From Isoptericola peretonis (GTDB taxonomy: Bacteria > Actinomycetota > Actinomycetes > Actinomycetales > Cellulomonadaceae), in contig JALQCY010000004.1 of NCBI GenBank assembly GCA_023241745.1, positions 124,001-188,000 on the forward strand: DNA of 64,000 nucleotides, in the 5' to 3' direction. The notes under the pieces were generated by a model that made no database searches, was not told where the DNA came from, and saw only the letters and a list, made by a program, of their open reading frames with translations. Made by a program: the position numbers and the translations under genes. Position 1 is the first letter of the stretch; each line of letters opens with the position of its first letter. This document shows positions 8,001-15,286 of the stretch, one piece after another.

Positions 8001-8554
8001 TGGACCCGCCCGCCACCGTCGTCGCCTGTCTGCTCGCGTTGCCCCCGCTTGCCGGCTTCGGGCTCGTCGTCGTCAGGCAGGTGGACGTCGTTGACGTTGA
8101 CGTTGACCTCGGTGACCTCGAGTCCGGTCATACGCTCGATCGATGTGATGACGTTGCGCCGGACGGCCTGCGCCAGGTCGGCGATCGAGACCCCGTAGTC
8201 GGCGACCAGGTCCAGGTCGACAGCAGCCTGACGCTCCCCGACCTCGACGCGGACCCCGGAGGTGGCGTCGGTGCCGCTACCGGGGATGTACTCGCGGATG
8301 GCGCCGAACGCCCTGGACATGCTCCCGCCCAGCGAGTAGACGCCGTGGACGTTGTGGGTCGCGATGCCCGCGATCTTGGCGACGACCTGGTCGGCGATCG
8401 TCGTGCTGCCGTGCTCGGTCGTCAGCGCCGACGTGCGCTCCTCGCCCTGGCGCGGCGGGTGTCCGGGACCGTTGTCCCGGATCGTCGGACCGGACCCGGA
8501 CGTCGGTGATCCTTTCGCCGGTGATCCCGTCGTGGGCGCGCTGTGCTCGCTCAT
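7997..8554 (-). CDS. Asp23/Gls24 family envelope stress response protein
   Basis: This 185-residue protein is the best Asp23 match of the operon. TTIADQVVAKIAGIATHNVHGVYSL is followed by VRVEVGERQAAVDLDLVADYGVSIADLAQAVRRNV and VTEVNVNVNDVHL. Flanking N- and C-terminal stretches are low in complexity. It is the first gene of the operon, with AGGAG about 7 nt before its ATG, and transcription is divergent from the ECF sigma gene. In Firmicutes Asp23 is an abundant membrane-associated protein tied to cell-wall stress. Here its expression may depend on the neighbouring sigma factor and the Crp-type site. Confidence 0.85.
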   Translation of the reverse strand: MSEHSAPTTGSPAKGSPTSGSGPTIRDNGPGHPPRQGEERTSALTTEHGSTTIADQVVAKIAGIATHNVHGVYSLGGSMSRAFGAIREYIPGSGTDATSGVRVEVGERQAAVDLDLVADYGVSIADLAQAVRRNVITSIERMTGLEVTEVNVNVNDVHLPDDDEPEAGKRGQREQTGDDGGGRVQ

Positions 8555-8571
8555 CCTTGACTCCTATGCTC

Positions 8572-8590
8572 AGGACGGCCTCGCCGTCCT
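8572..8590 (-). promoter_or_regulatory. Hairpin in the asp23 5-prime leader
   Basis: AGGACGGC and GCCGTCCT form a perfect 8-bp stem with a 3-nt loop, just upstream of the AGGAG ribosome binding site of the first Asp23 gene. It could tune translation or mRNA stability; no function is shown by sequence. Confidence 0.45.
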
Positions 8591-8655
8591 TCCGGGCGAA
8601 CTGCGTCGTTCATCAGTGGGTGCGGGCGCAGCCGCCATCCGTCACACCCATCGGG

Positions 8656-8671
8656 TGTGATCTAGGTCACA
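8656..8671. promoter_or_regulatory. Crp/GlxR-type binding site
   Basis: TGTGATCTAGGTCACA matches the actinobacterial Crp/GlxR consensus TGTGA-N2-TA-N2-TCACA at every fixed position. Its centre lies about 56 nt before the sigma-factor start codon, which is also the predicted transcription start. It lies about 110 nt before the first Asp23 gene. A second palindrome, TCACACCC-N3-GGGTGTGA (8642-8660), overlaps its left half. Confidence 0.7.
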
Positions 8672-8719
8672 TCCTGTACGCCGCGTGCGGAGCTCTGGAG
8701 CCGTCGTTACCGTCGAACG

Positions 8720-9280
8720 GTGGAAGCCCATGCGGCCGACGCAGGCGGCGTGACCGACCTGGTGCTCGCGCGCAGGGCAGCCCTGCGCGATCGAGAGGCG
8801 TTCACCGTGCTGGTCGACCGGCACGGCCCCGCGCTCTACCGATACATCCTGCGGATGGTCCGGGATCCCGAGGTCGCGGCCGACTGCGTGCAGGACACTC
8901 TCGTGGCGGCGTGGACCGGGTTCGCAGGTTTTCGTGGCGAGTCCAGCCCGCGCACCTGGTTGTTCGGGATCGCCACCCGCCAGGCGTATCGCCACCGCAG
9001 CGGTGCGGCGCACCGGCCGGGCGCTCTGCCGGACGAGCTGGTCGAGGCGTCGGCGCGCCAACCTGACCAGGACGCGGCGGACGCCGCGCTCGTCGAAGCC
9101 CTCGACATCGCCTTGCTCGGTCTGCCACCGTTGCAGAGGTCGTGCTGGCTGCTGCGCGAGGTCGAAGGGCTGCACTACGCGGAGATCGCACACATCCTCG
9201 GCACGACGCACGGCACGGTGCGCGGACTCCTCCACCGGTCCCGCGCCACCCTGGCCGACGCGATGGAGGGATGGCGATGA
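8720..9280 (+). CDS. ECF RNA polymerase sigma factor
   Basis: This 186-residue protein has sigma region 2 (about 20-85; LVDRHGPALYRYILRMVRDPEVAADCVQDTLVAAW, then RTWLFGIATRQAYRHRS). It also has sigma region 4 (about 118-178; ALLGLPPLQRSCWLLREVEGLHYAEIAHILGTTHGTVRGLLHRSR). The GTG start has a TACCGT box 6 nt upstream and no Shine-Dalgarno sequence. No anti-sigma factor follows. Instead the stop overlaps an Asp23-like gene by 4 nt. The divergent Asp23 operon is the obvious candidate regulon, with the Crp-type site as an extra input. Confidence 0.92.
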   Translation: MEAHAADAGGVTDLVLARRAALRDREAFTVLVDRHGPALYRYILRMVRDPEVAADCVQDTLVAAWTGFAGFRGESSPRTWLFGIATRQAYRHRSGAAHRPGALPDELVEASARQPDQDAADAALVEALDIALLGLPPLQRSCWLLREVEGLHYAEIAHILGTTHGTVRGLLHRSRATLADAMEGWR

Positions 9281-9741
9281 CCGACGACGCCGTCCTCGGG
9301 CGCGCCATCGGAGCGTTGCGGCGACACACCGACCAGGGGTGGATCCTCGTCCGGGAGAACGCGCTGCTCAAGGCCCTCTCGGCCTTCCGCCCCTCAGCGC
9401 CGGTGCGCGGGCGCACCACCACGCCTGCCGGGCCGGTCGACTACTACGTCGCCGCCGACGTGCTGGTCTCGGCCCTGCGCGAGACTCTCGCCGCGGTGCC
9501 GCACGTCGGGCCGCTCGCGATCACCTGCTCGACCGACGACCACGACCGGCTCACGTCGGTCGTGATCGAGATCGTCGCCGCGTTCGACGAGCCTCTCCTG
9601 CCGCTGGCCGCGACCGCACGGAAGGCCGCTGCCGCACGCCTGACCGCCCTCCTCGGGGACCTGGCGCCCCACGCCGACGCCATCGCCATCGACGTCGCCA
9701 TCACCGACGTCACCGAGGAGACGAGCGACCCCTGGTCGTGA
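9277..9741 (+). CDS. Divergent Asp23-like protein coupled to the sigma factor
   Basis: This 154-residue protein starts MTDDAVLG. Its ATG overlaps the sigma stop (ATGA), with GGAGGG 6 nt upstream; an in-frame ATG at 9271 is a weaker choice. After an N-terminal helical region, VSALRETLAAVPHVGPLAITCS and LLGDLAPHADAIAIDVAITDV follow the Asp23 pattern of an amphipathic helix, beta strands, helix and final strand. There is no membrane segment. Tight coupling suggests it works with the sigma factor, possibly as a regulator in place of an anti-sigma factor; this is inference. Confidence 0.6.
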   Translation: MTDDAVLGRAIGALRRHTDQGWILVRENALLKALSAFRPSAPVRGRTTTPAGPVDYYVAADVLVSALRETLAAVPHVGPLAITCSTDDHDRLTSVVIEIVAAFDEPLLPLAATARKAAAARLTALLGDLAPHADAIAIDVAITDVTEETSDPWS

Positions 9742-9831
9742 GAGGCCCCGCTGCGCCCCCGCCGTCGAGGGGCGTCGGCGATCGTCAGGGGTCGCCGCAG
9801 CTCCGCACGGTCCACGTCCGTCCGCCCCGCC

Positions 9832-9960
9832 TCACCAGGTGCGGCGCACCGTCGCCTTACCGCCCGTGACGAGGCTGCGGGGCGGCACGTCCTCGGTGAC
9901 GACCGACCCGGCGGCCACGACGGAGTCGCATCCCCGATCGTCCCCCGCGGGGGCGACACG
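9832..9960 (-). pseudogene. Remnant of a hexapeptide-repeat acetyltransferase (C-terminus)
   Basis: The last 42 codons of a minus-strand frame read VVAAGSVVTEDVPPRSLVTGG and end ATVRRTW. This closely resembles the C-terminus of maltose O-acetyltransferase/WcaF-type LbetaH enzymes (VVAAGSVVTKDVPP, GxPAKVIR). No upstream coils or start codon are present and the preceding residues degrade quickly, so this is a leftover fragment. The 297-nt stretch 9742-10038 holds nothing else recognisable. Confidence 0.65.
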
Positions 9961-10038
9961 GATGCGTGGCGGCGGTGCTGCCGACCGGCCCGGTGGATGG
10001 GGCGGAGGGCGTCGACCCGGGCGCGAGGATGCGCAAAG

Positions 10039-11727
10039 ATGAGGGTCGTGCCCCTCCGGAACGTCCGATTCGTCCTCCCCGCCGTCGTGCTGACCGGTGC
10101 GCTCGTCCTCACGGGCTGCGCGGCGTCCCCGCCCGACAAGAGCGCGACCCCGCCCGCGGCCGCTCCGTCGGTCGCGGTGCGCGACCTGGCGTCGCACACC
10201 GTCCTCCTGGACTCCACGGACCCGGTCGAGCTGGCGCTGACCACGAGCCAGACGGTCTACGCGCGGTCGGAGGTCGTGGTGGTCGCGGACGCCGACGACG
10301 AGGCGGCCCGTCCCGCGCTGGCGGCGACGGCCGTCGCCGTGCACGCCCCGGCGCTGCTCGCCGACGACGCGGGTTCCGGTGTCGCCGAGGAGCTGGGACG
10401 GCTCGGCGCGCGGGTCGCCGTGGTGGTCACCGGCGACGACGCCCACGGCCCCGGCGACGCGTCGGCGGAGCCGGAGGCGGACGGGGAGCCGGGTGAGGCC
10501 GCGCGGCAGGCGGCGGAGGCCGCAGGCGTCCAGGCCGTCGTCGTCGCCCCCGACGTGGTGGAGGGCGAGAAGGGCGCGGGGCCGGCGCTCGAGGACGACG
10601 ACCTGGAAGACCTGACCGGCCGGCTGGACGGGATGCTCGGTGACGCGGCGTCCGGAGGGTCGGCGGGCGGCGGCGACGGTCCGCAGCTGCTGCGGGAGGT
10701 GCTGGCGCTCGTCGACCCGGCGGACGGGCAGGAGGCCGCGATCGCGTCCCTGCGGGCTGCCGGCGCGGTGACGACCCAGGTGCCCGGCGGGGACCTCGGC
10801 ACGCCGCGCGCGGTGCAGACGCTCGACCACGCGCAGGCGCTCACCGTGGTGGGGGTGGGGCGGTCGTTCGGCGACGCCGCGACCTTCGCGTGGCGCGTCA
10901 CGGCGGCGGAGCGGGCCGCCCTGCTGCCCACCGGCTCGCAGCACCTGCTGCCCGCGCGGTACGTCGCGGTCGACGTGAGCGCCTGGGAGGACCCGGCCGC
11001 CGCCGTGGCGCGCGCCGAGGCGGCGGCGGACGCCTACGCCCCGGTCGACGAGGTCGGCGCCGTCGACGGATCGGACGACGACTCGGACGACGAGGGCTCC
11101 GCGCAGGACGACGGCCAGGAGTCCCCCGTGGTGCCGACCGTCGTCGTCCCGGTGAGCACGACCGCGGCCGGGCCGGGCGACGACGGCGACTGGGTGACGC
11201 AGGAGGACGTGGACGCGCTGCGACCGCTGGTCTCCGCGGCCCGGGACGCCGGCGTGTACGTGCTGCTCGACGTCGGCGCCGGACCCGCCCCCGTGGTGGA
11301 CCAGGTGCGCGCCGCGGAGGCGCTGCTGCGGGCCCCCGGGGTGGGCGTCGCCGTGCATCCCGAGAGCAGGGTCGGGGACGGGGTGGCGACGACGTCGCAC
11401 GAGATGACCGCCGCCGAGCTCCAGGAGGCGACGGCCTACCTGGCCGACGTCATGGCGCGCGAGGGCCTGCCGCCCAGCCTGCTCGTCGTGCACCAGACGC
11501 GCCCTCAGTCGGTGCCCGACCGGACCCGGCTGCACTCCGTGCCCCAGGTGGAGGTGGTGGTCGTCGCGGACCGGACCGGCGCCGCGACCACGGGGGAGTG
11601 GGTCTGGAACCAGGTGAGCGCCGGCGTCCCGGAGGGCGTGCACCTGGGCTGGTCGGGCCCGGCGTCGGGCGTGGCAGGGCCGCTGGTGCCGACGGATCCC
11701 GCCCCGGTGGTCATCGCCGCGTCCTGA
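10039..11727 (+). CDS. Lipoprotein with cell-wall-binding-repeat-like N-terminal region
   Basis: This 562-residue protein has a lipoprotein signal (VLPAVVLTGALVLTGC, lipid Cys near residue 27). The first 120 mature residues contain ARPALAATAVAVHAPALLADDAGSGVAEELGRLGARVAVVVTGDD, which follows the pattern of cell-wall-binding repeat 2 (CWB2) domains. A repeat-like unit recurs later. The C-terminal about 200 residues (from VVVPVSTTAAG) look like part of an alpha/beta barrel (LLDVGAGPAPVVDQV, GVAVHPESR), but I recognise no catalytic motif. Asp/Gly-rich linkers separate the parts. It probably sits on the outer face of the membrane; the function is unknown. Confidence 0.6.
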   Translation: MRVVPLRNVRFVLPAVVLTGALVLTGCAASPPDKSATPPAAAPSVAVRDLASHTVLLDSTDPVELALTTSQTVYARSEVVVVADADDEAARPALAATAVAVHAPALLADDAGSGVAEELGRLGARVAVVVTGDDAHGPGDASAEPEADGEPGEAARQAAEAAGVQAVVVAPDVVEGEKGAGPALEDDDLEDLTGRLDGMLGDAASGGSAGGGDGPQLLREVLALVDPADGQEAAIASLRAAGAVTTQVPGGDLGTPRAVQTLDHAQALTVVGVGRSFGDAATFAWRVTAAERAALLPTGSQHLLPARYVAVDVSAWEDPAAAVARAEAAADAYAPVDEVGAVDGSDDDSDDEGSAQDDGQESPVVPTVVVPVSTTAAGPGDDGDWVTQEDVDALRPLVSAARDAGVYVLLDVGAGPAPVVDQVRAAEALLRAPGVGVAVHPESRVGDGVATTSHEMTAAELQEATAYLADVMAREGLPPSLLVVHQTRPQSVPDRTRLHSVPQVEVVVVADRTGAATTGEWVWNQVSAGVPEGVHLGWSGPASGVAGPLVPTDPAPVVIAAS

Positions 11728-11743
11728 CGGAGCGGACGGGTCG

Positions 11744-11794
11744 TTGACACCGGCTCGAGGAATTCGGCAGGATCGCTAACGTAACGTTTCGATC
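11744..11794 (+). promoter_or_regulatory. Promoter and operator of the GH20 gene
   Basis: A perfect -35 TTGACA (11744-11749) is followed after 18 nt by CAGGAT (11768-11773). Directly downstream, GATCG (11771-11775) and CGATC (11790-11794) flank AACGT-A-ACGTT (11778-11788). This palindromic block is placed to block the transcription start and resembles LacI- or ROK-type sugar operators. Confidence 0.5.
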
Positions 11795-11852
11795 GTGCGT
11801 CCGTGCCGACGGTGTCGGTGCCGCTGCCGACCCTCGTCTGGAGACTGATCCC

Positions 11853-13313
11853 GTGCTGCCGCTGATCCCCTGGCCCACCGCCGTCGATGCCCAGGACGCG
11901 CCGCCGCTCACCCTGGACGCCGCGCACGTCGTCGCGCCAGACGCCGCCCTCGCCGACCTGGCCGCCGAACAGCTCGTCGCGGCCGGCGTCCGCGTCGCCG
12001 AGGCCGGGGACGGCGTGACGCCGGTCGTGCTGCGGGTCGACGACGCCGCCGGGCCGGCCGGCTCCGACAACCCCGAGCGGTACACGCTGCGCGTCACGGC
12101 GGAGGGGGTCGAGGCGACGGCGCCCGAGCGCGTCGGCCTGCTGCACGCGGTGCGCACGCTGCGTCAGCTCGTGCCCGCGGCCACCGGCGGGCCGGGCGAC
12201 GCGGGCACGCGCGAGGTGCCCGCCGTCGTCGTGCACGACGCGCCGCGGTACGCCTGGCGCGGGCTGTCGTTCGACGTCGTCCGGCACTGGTTCGGGCCCG
12301 ACGACATCCGCGCCGTCGTCGACCTGGTCGCCGCGTTCAAGCTGCGCGTGCTGCACCTGCACCTCACGGACGACCAGGGCTGGCGGCTCGAGGTGCCGTC
12401 GCGGCCGGAGCTGGAGAAGGCGTCGGACAACCAGGTGGGCGGCGGCACGGCCGGCTTCCTCACGGTGGACGACTACCGCGCGCTGCAGGAGTACGCCGCG
12501 GCGCGGTTCGTCACGATCGTGCCGGAGTTCGACATGCCCGGCCACATCAACGCGGCGACGCACGTCTACGGGTCGCTCACCAAGGACGGCCTGGCCACCG
12601 ACCCGTACGACGGCATCGAGGTCGGCTTCTCGAGGCTGTGGTTCGACAACCCGGCCACGGAGCCGTTCCTGCGCGACGTCATCGGCGACATCGCCGCCAT
12701 GACGCACGGCCAGTGGGTGCACGTCGGCGGCGACGAGGTGCACACGATGGAGGTGGAGGAGTTCGCGAAGTTCGTCGAGCTCGCGGCCCGGATCGTGCGC
12801 GAGCACGGCAAGACGCCGATCTTCTGGCAGGAGGGCGCCCGCGGCCCGGTCGAGCCCGGCACGCTGCTCCAGTACTGGGAGCCCAAGGGCGAGGAGTTCG
12901 ACCGCTTCGTCGCGGCCGCCCGCTCCGGCGCGCGCTTCATCATGTCGCCCGGCAACCACGCCTACCTCGACATGAAGTACACGCCCGAGCACGAGCTCGG
13001 CCTGCACTGGGCCGGCTACGTCGAGCTGCGCGACTCCTACGACTGGGACCCGACCGCCGTCATCGACGGGCTGTCGACCGAGTCCGTCGAGGGGGTGGAG
13101 GCCGCCGTCTGGACCGAGACGATCACGACCCGCGACGAGCTGTTCTCCATGCTGCTCCCGCGCCTCGGCGCCGTCGCGGAGGTCGCCTGGACCGCGCCCG
13201 AGCGCAAGGACTGGGACGCCTTCCGCGCCCGCACCGCCGCGCAGGCCCCCGCCTGGCGCGCCGGCGGCTGGGCCTTCCACCAGACCCCGCAGGTCGACTG
13301 GCCCACCGCTTGA
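11853..13313 (+). CDS. Beta-N-acetylhexosaminidase, GH20
   Basis: This 486-residue protein has an N-terminal GH20 accessory domain (about 1-125), then a catalytic barrel beginning YAWRGLSFDVVRHWF. The active-site pair is Asp294-Glu295 in HVGGDEVH, preceded by the HLHLTDDQGWRLE and PEFDMPGHINA signatures. It lacks a signal peptide, so it should act in the cytoplasm on imported chitobiose, wall-derived GlcNAc-glycans or N-glycan fragments. The GTG start has GGAGA 9 nt upstream. A TTGACA promoter with a palindromic operator lies about 100 nt upstream, so it is probably sugar-regulated. The gene ends 4 nt before a palindromic repeat that separates it from the convergent mannosyltransferase. Confidence 0.92.
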   Translation: MLPLIPWPTAVDAQDAPPLTLDAAHVVAPDAALADLAAEQLVAAGVRVAEAGDGVTPVVLRVDDAAGPAGSDNPERYTLRVTAEGVEATAPERVGLLHAVRTLRQLVPAATGGPGDAGTREVPAVVVHDAPRYAWRGLSFDVVRHWFGPDDIRAVVDLVAAFKLRVLHLHLTDDQGWRLEVPSRPELEKASDNQVGGGTAGFLTVDDYRALQEYAAARFVTIVPEFDMPGHINAATHVYGSLTKDGLATDPYDGIEVGFSRLWFDNPATEPFLRDVIGDIAAMTHGQWVHVGGDEVHTMEVEEFAKFVELAARIVREHGKTPIFWQEGARGPVEPGTLLQYWEPKGEEFDRFVAAARSGARFIMSPGNHAYLDMKYTPEHELGLHWAGYVELRDSYDWDPTAVIDGLSTESVEGVEAAVWTETITTRDELFSMLLPRLGAVAEVAWTAPERKDWDAFRARTAAQAPAWRAGGWAFHQTPQVDWPTA

Positions 13314-13317
13314 TCGC

Positions 13318-13375
13318 TGTGAGCGCGATTTCGGGGACTATCCGATGACGAACAGTCCCCGAAATCGCGCTCACA
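13318..13375. repeat. Dispersed palindromic repeat, copy 1
   Basis: Two perfect 22-bp arms (13318-13339 and 13354-13375) surround a 14-nt loop. The arm begins TGTGAGCGCGATTTCGGGGA. The same arm sequence recurs at 51.2 kb and 63.6 kb with different loops. Here it lies between the ends of two convergent genes and could act as a bidirectional terminator. Confidence 0.9.
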
Positions 13376-13391
13376 ACGCTCCCGGGCCGCG

Positions 13392-15251
13392 CTAGATCCA
13401 GGACTCCAGGCGCATGACGTTCTGCCAGTAGGAGTACGGGACCTGCATCCCCGTCCACAGCGGGTAGAAGAGCGCCGACACGGCGACGATCACGACGAGG
13501 ACGGCGACGACCACCGCGACCACCCGTGCCCGGGCGGCGCGGTTCCCCTCCGTGCGTTCGAGCGCCACGACCATCGGGTAGACGAGGGTGAGCACCACGA
13601 ACGGCGTGAAGACGATCGAGTAGAAGGTGAAGATCGTCCGGTCGCTGAACGGCGCCGCGTACGCGAACCAGGGCAGCCACCCGGCCACGGTTCCGCTGAG
13701 CACCGCGACGGCGCGCCAGTCGCGGAACCGGATCCCCAGCCAGATCGTCGCGACGATCGCGAAGGCCGCGAGCAGCCACAGCAGCGGGTTGCCGAGCGAC
13801 GTCACGGCGCGGGCGCAGGCCTCCGCGGCGTCGGCGGGGCAGGTGCCCTGACCGGGCGACTCCTTCTCCCAGAAGAACGACGTCGGCCGCCACTGCACGA
13901 TCCAGCCCAGCGGATGCGACGCGTAGGGGTGGTCGGAGGAGAGACCGGTGTGGAAGTCCCACATCTGCCGGTGGTACTCGACCAGGCTGCGCAGCGGGTC
14001 GGGGAGCCACGTGACGCCCTCGCCGGGATGCTCGGCCGCCCACTGGCGCAGGTAGGCGCCCTGGTTCGCGAACCACGACCACCACGAGCCGACGTAGACC
14101 ACCACTGCCGTGGGCACGATCGTGAGGAAGGCGGGGACGGCGTCGACGACGAGCGAGTCCTCCCACCAGCGGCCGACCCCGGCGGCGCGGCGCGCCGCCA
14201 GGTCCCACAGCACCGTGAGGATGCCGAAGACGGCGACGAACCACAGCCCCGACCACTTGGTGCCGCAGGCCAGGCCGAGGCTGACGCCCGCGGCCAGCCG
14301 CCACCACCGGAAGCCGATCCGCGGGCCGTAGCGGACCACCGTGCCGCCGGCGTCGACGATCTCCGCCACCCGGGCGGCGAGCCGCCGTCGGGCCTGCTCC
14401 CGGTCCAGCACCAGGCAGCCGAACGCCACCAGCACCCACAGCATGAGGAACTGGTCCAGCAGCGCGGTGCGCGAGTGCACGATCGCCTCGCCGTCGACGG
14501 CGAGCAGCAGCCCCGCGACCACCCCCATGAGGGACGACGAGAACAGCCGCCGCGCGATCCGCACCAGCAGGAACACGGCGAGGATGCCGACGACGGCGCT
14601 CGCGAGCCGCCAGGCGAACGCGCTGGTCGCCCCGCCGCCCGCCTCCATGCCCAGCCAGATCATCCACTTGCCCACCGGCGGATGGACGACGTACGCGGCC
14701 TTGTCGAGGTACGTCAGGACGTCGCCGGCCTCGAAGGCCGGGTTCGGCTCGTCCGGCCACTGGGCCTCGTAGCCCAGCTCGCCGAGCGTGAAGCCGTCCT
14801 TGACGTAGTACGTCTCGTCGAAGACGAGCTTGTGGGGCTGGCCGAGCTGGTACAGCCGGGTCGCCGCGGCCAGCAGGGTCACGACGATCGTGCCGAACCA
14901 GCCCCAGAACCGGTCGCGCCGCCGCAGGTCGAGCCGCACGCGCCGTGCACCGAGCAGCCGGTCGAGCAGGCGGGCCTGCGTGGACCTGCCGTCGGCGTCC
15001 TCCGCCGTGCGGTGGAACGCCGGCACCGGGGCGTCGGGGAACGCGGGCGGCGGCGTCGCACGCTCCCGCGGGGTCCCGTCGCCCGCCTCACCCGCCGGCG
15101 GCGTCGCACGCTCCCGCGGGGTCCCGTCGCCCGCCTCACCCGCCGGCGGCGCGTACGGGTCGTCCTCCGCCAGATGACGGGCGGGGCTCGGCGGCGTGCC
15201 CGCGGGCGCGGGATCGCCGGTGGTGGTGGCGTCGGCGTCGGGGGCGGTCAC
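13392..15251 (-). CDS. pmt: Dolichyl-phosphate-mannose-protein mannosyltransferase (Pmt)
   Basis: This 619-residue protein has a cytoplasmic Pro/Ala-rich N-terminus of about 105 residues, then a multi-pass GT39 membrane protein. The first luminal loop has the acidic pair Asp145-Glu146 in KLVFDETYYVKDG, the catalytic motif of protein O-mannosyltransferases. HPPVGKW follows in the same loop, and about ten hydrophobic segments can be traced. It would transfer mannose from polyprenyl-phosphate mannose to Ser/Thr of exported proteins. The GTG start has TACGAT 6 nt upstream (15258-15263). A 16-residue unit is tandemly duplicated in the N-terminus. Divergent to rsmI, as in mycobacteria. Confidence 0.9.
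   Translation of the reverse strand: MTAPDADATTTGDPAPAGTPPSPARHLAEDDPYAPPAGEAGDGTPRERATPPAGEAGDGTPRERATPPPAFPDAPVPAFHRTAEDADGRSTQARLLDRLLGARRVRLDLRRRDRFWGWFGTIVVTLLAAATRLYQLGQPHKLVFDETYYVKDGFTLGELGYEAQWPDEPNPAFEAGDVLTYLDKAAYVVHPPVGKWMIWLGMEAGGGATSAFAWRLASAVVGILAVFLLVRIARRLFSSSLMGVVAGLLLAVDGEAIVHSRTALLDQFLMLWVLVAFGCLVLDREQARRRLAARVAEIVDAGGTVVRYGPRIGFRWWRLAAGVSLGLACGTKWSGLWFVAVFGILTVLWDLAARRAAGVGRWWEDSLVVDAVPAFLTIVPTAVVVYVGSWWSWFANQGAYLRQWAAEHPGEGVTWLPDPLRSLVEYHRQMWDFHTGLSSDHPYASHPLGWIVQWRPTSFFWEKESPGQGTCPADAAEACARAVTSLGNPLLWLLAAFAIVATIWLGIRFRDWRAVAVLSGTVAGWLPWFAYAAPFSDRTIFTFYSIVFTPFVVLTLVYPMVVALERTEGNRAARARVVAVVVAVLVVIVAVSALFYPLWTGMQVPYSYWQNVMRLESWI
15049..15144. repeat. 48-bp in-frame tandem duplication in pmt
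   Basis: Two identical 48-bp units (15049-15096 and 15097-15144) encode PPAGEAGDGTPRERAT twice in the cytoplasmic N-terminus of the mannosyltransferase. Identity at every base points to a recent duplication. Confidence 0.95.
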
Positions 15252-15286
15252 CGGGTCATCGTAGGGGCCGTGCGACGCTGGTCACC

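Noticed and set aside
13315..13380. Short open frames reading through the palindromic repeats as small proteins
   Set aside because: The recurring VSAISGT-like peptide is just the repeat translated by chance in different genes; only the amidotransferase copy is in a real reading frame.
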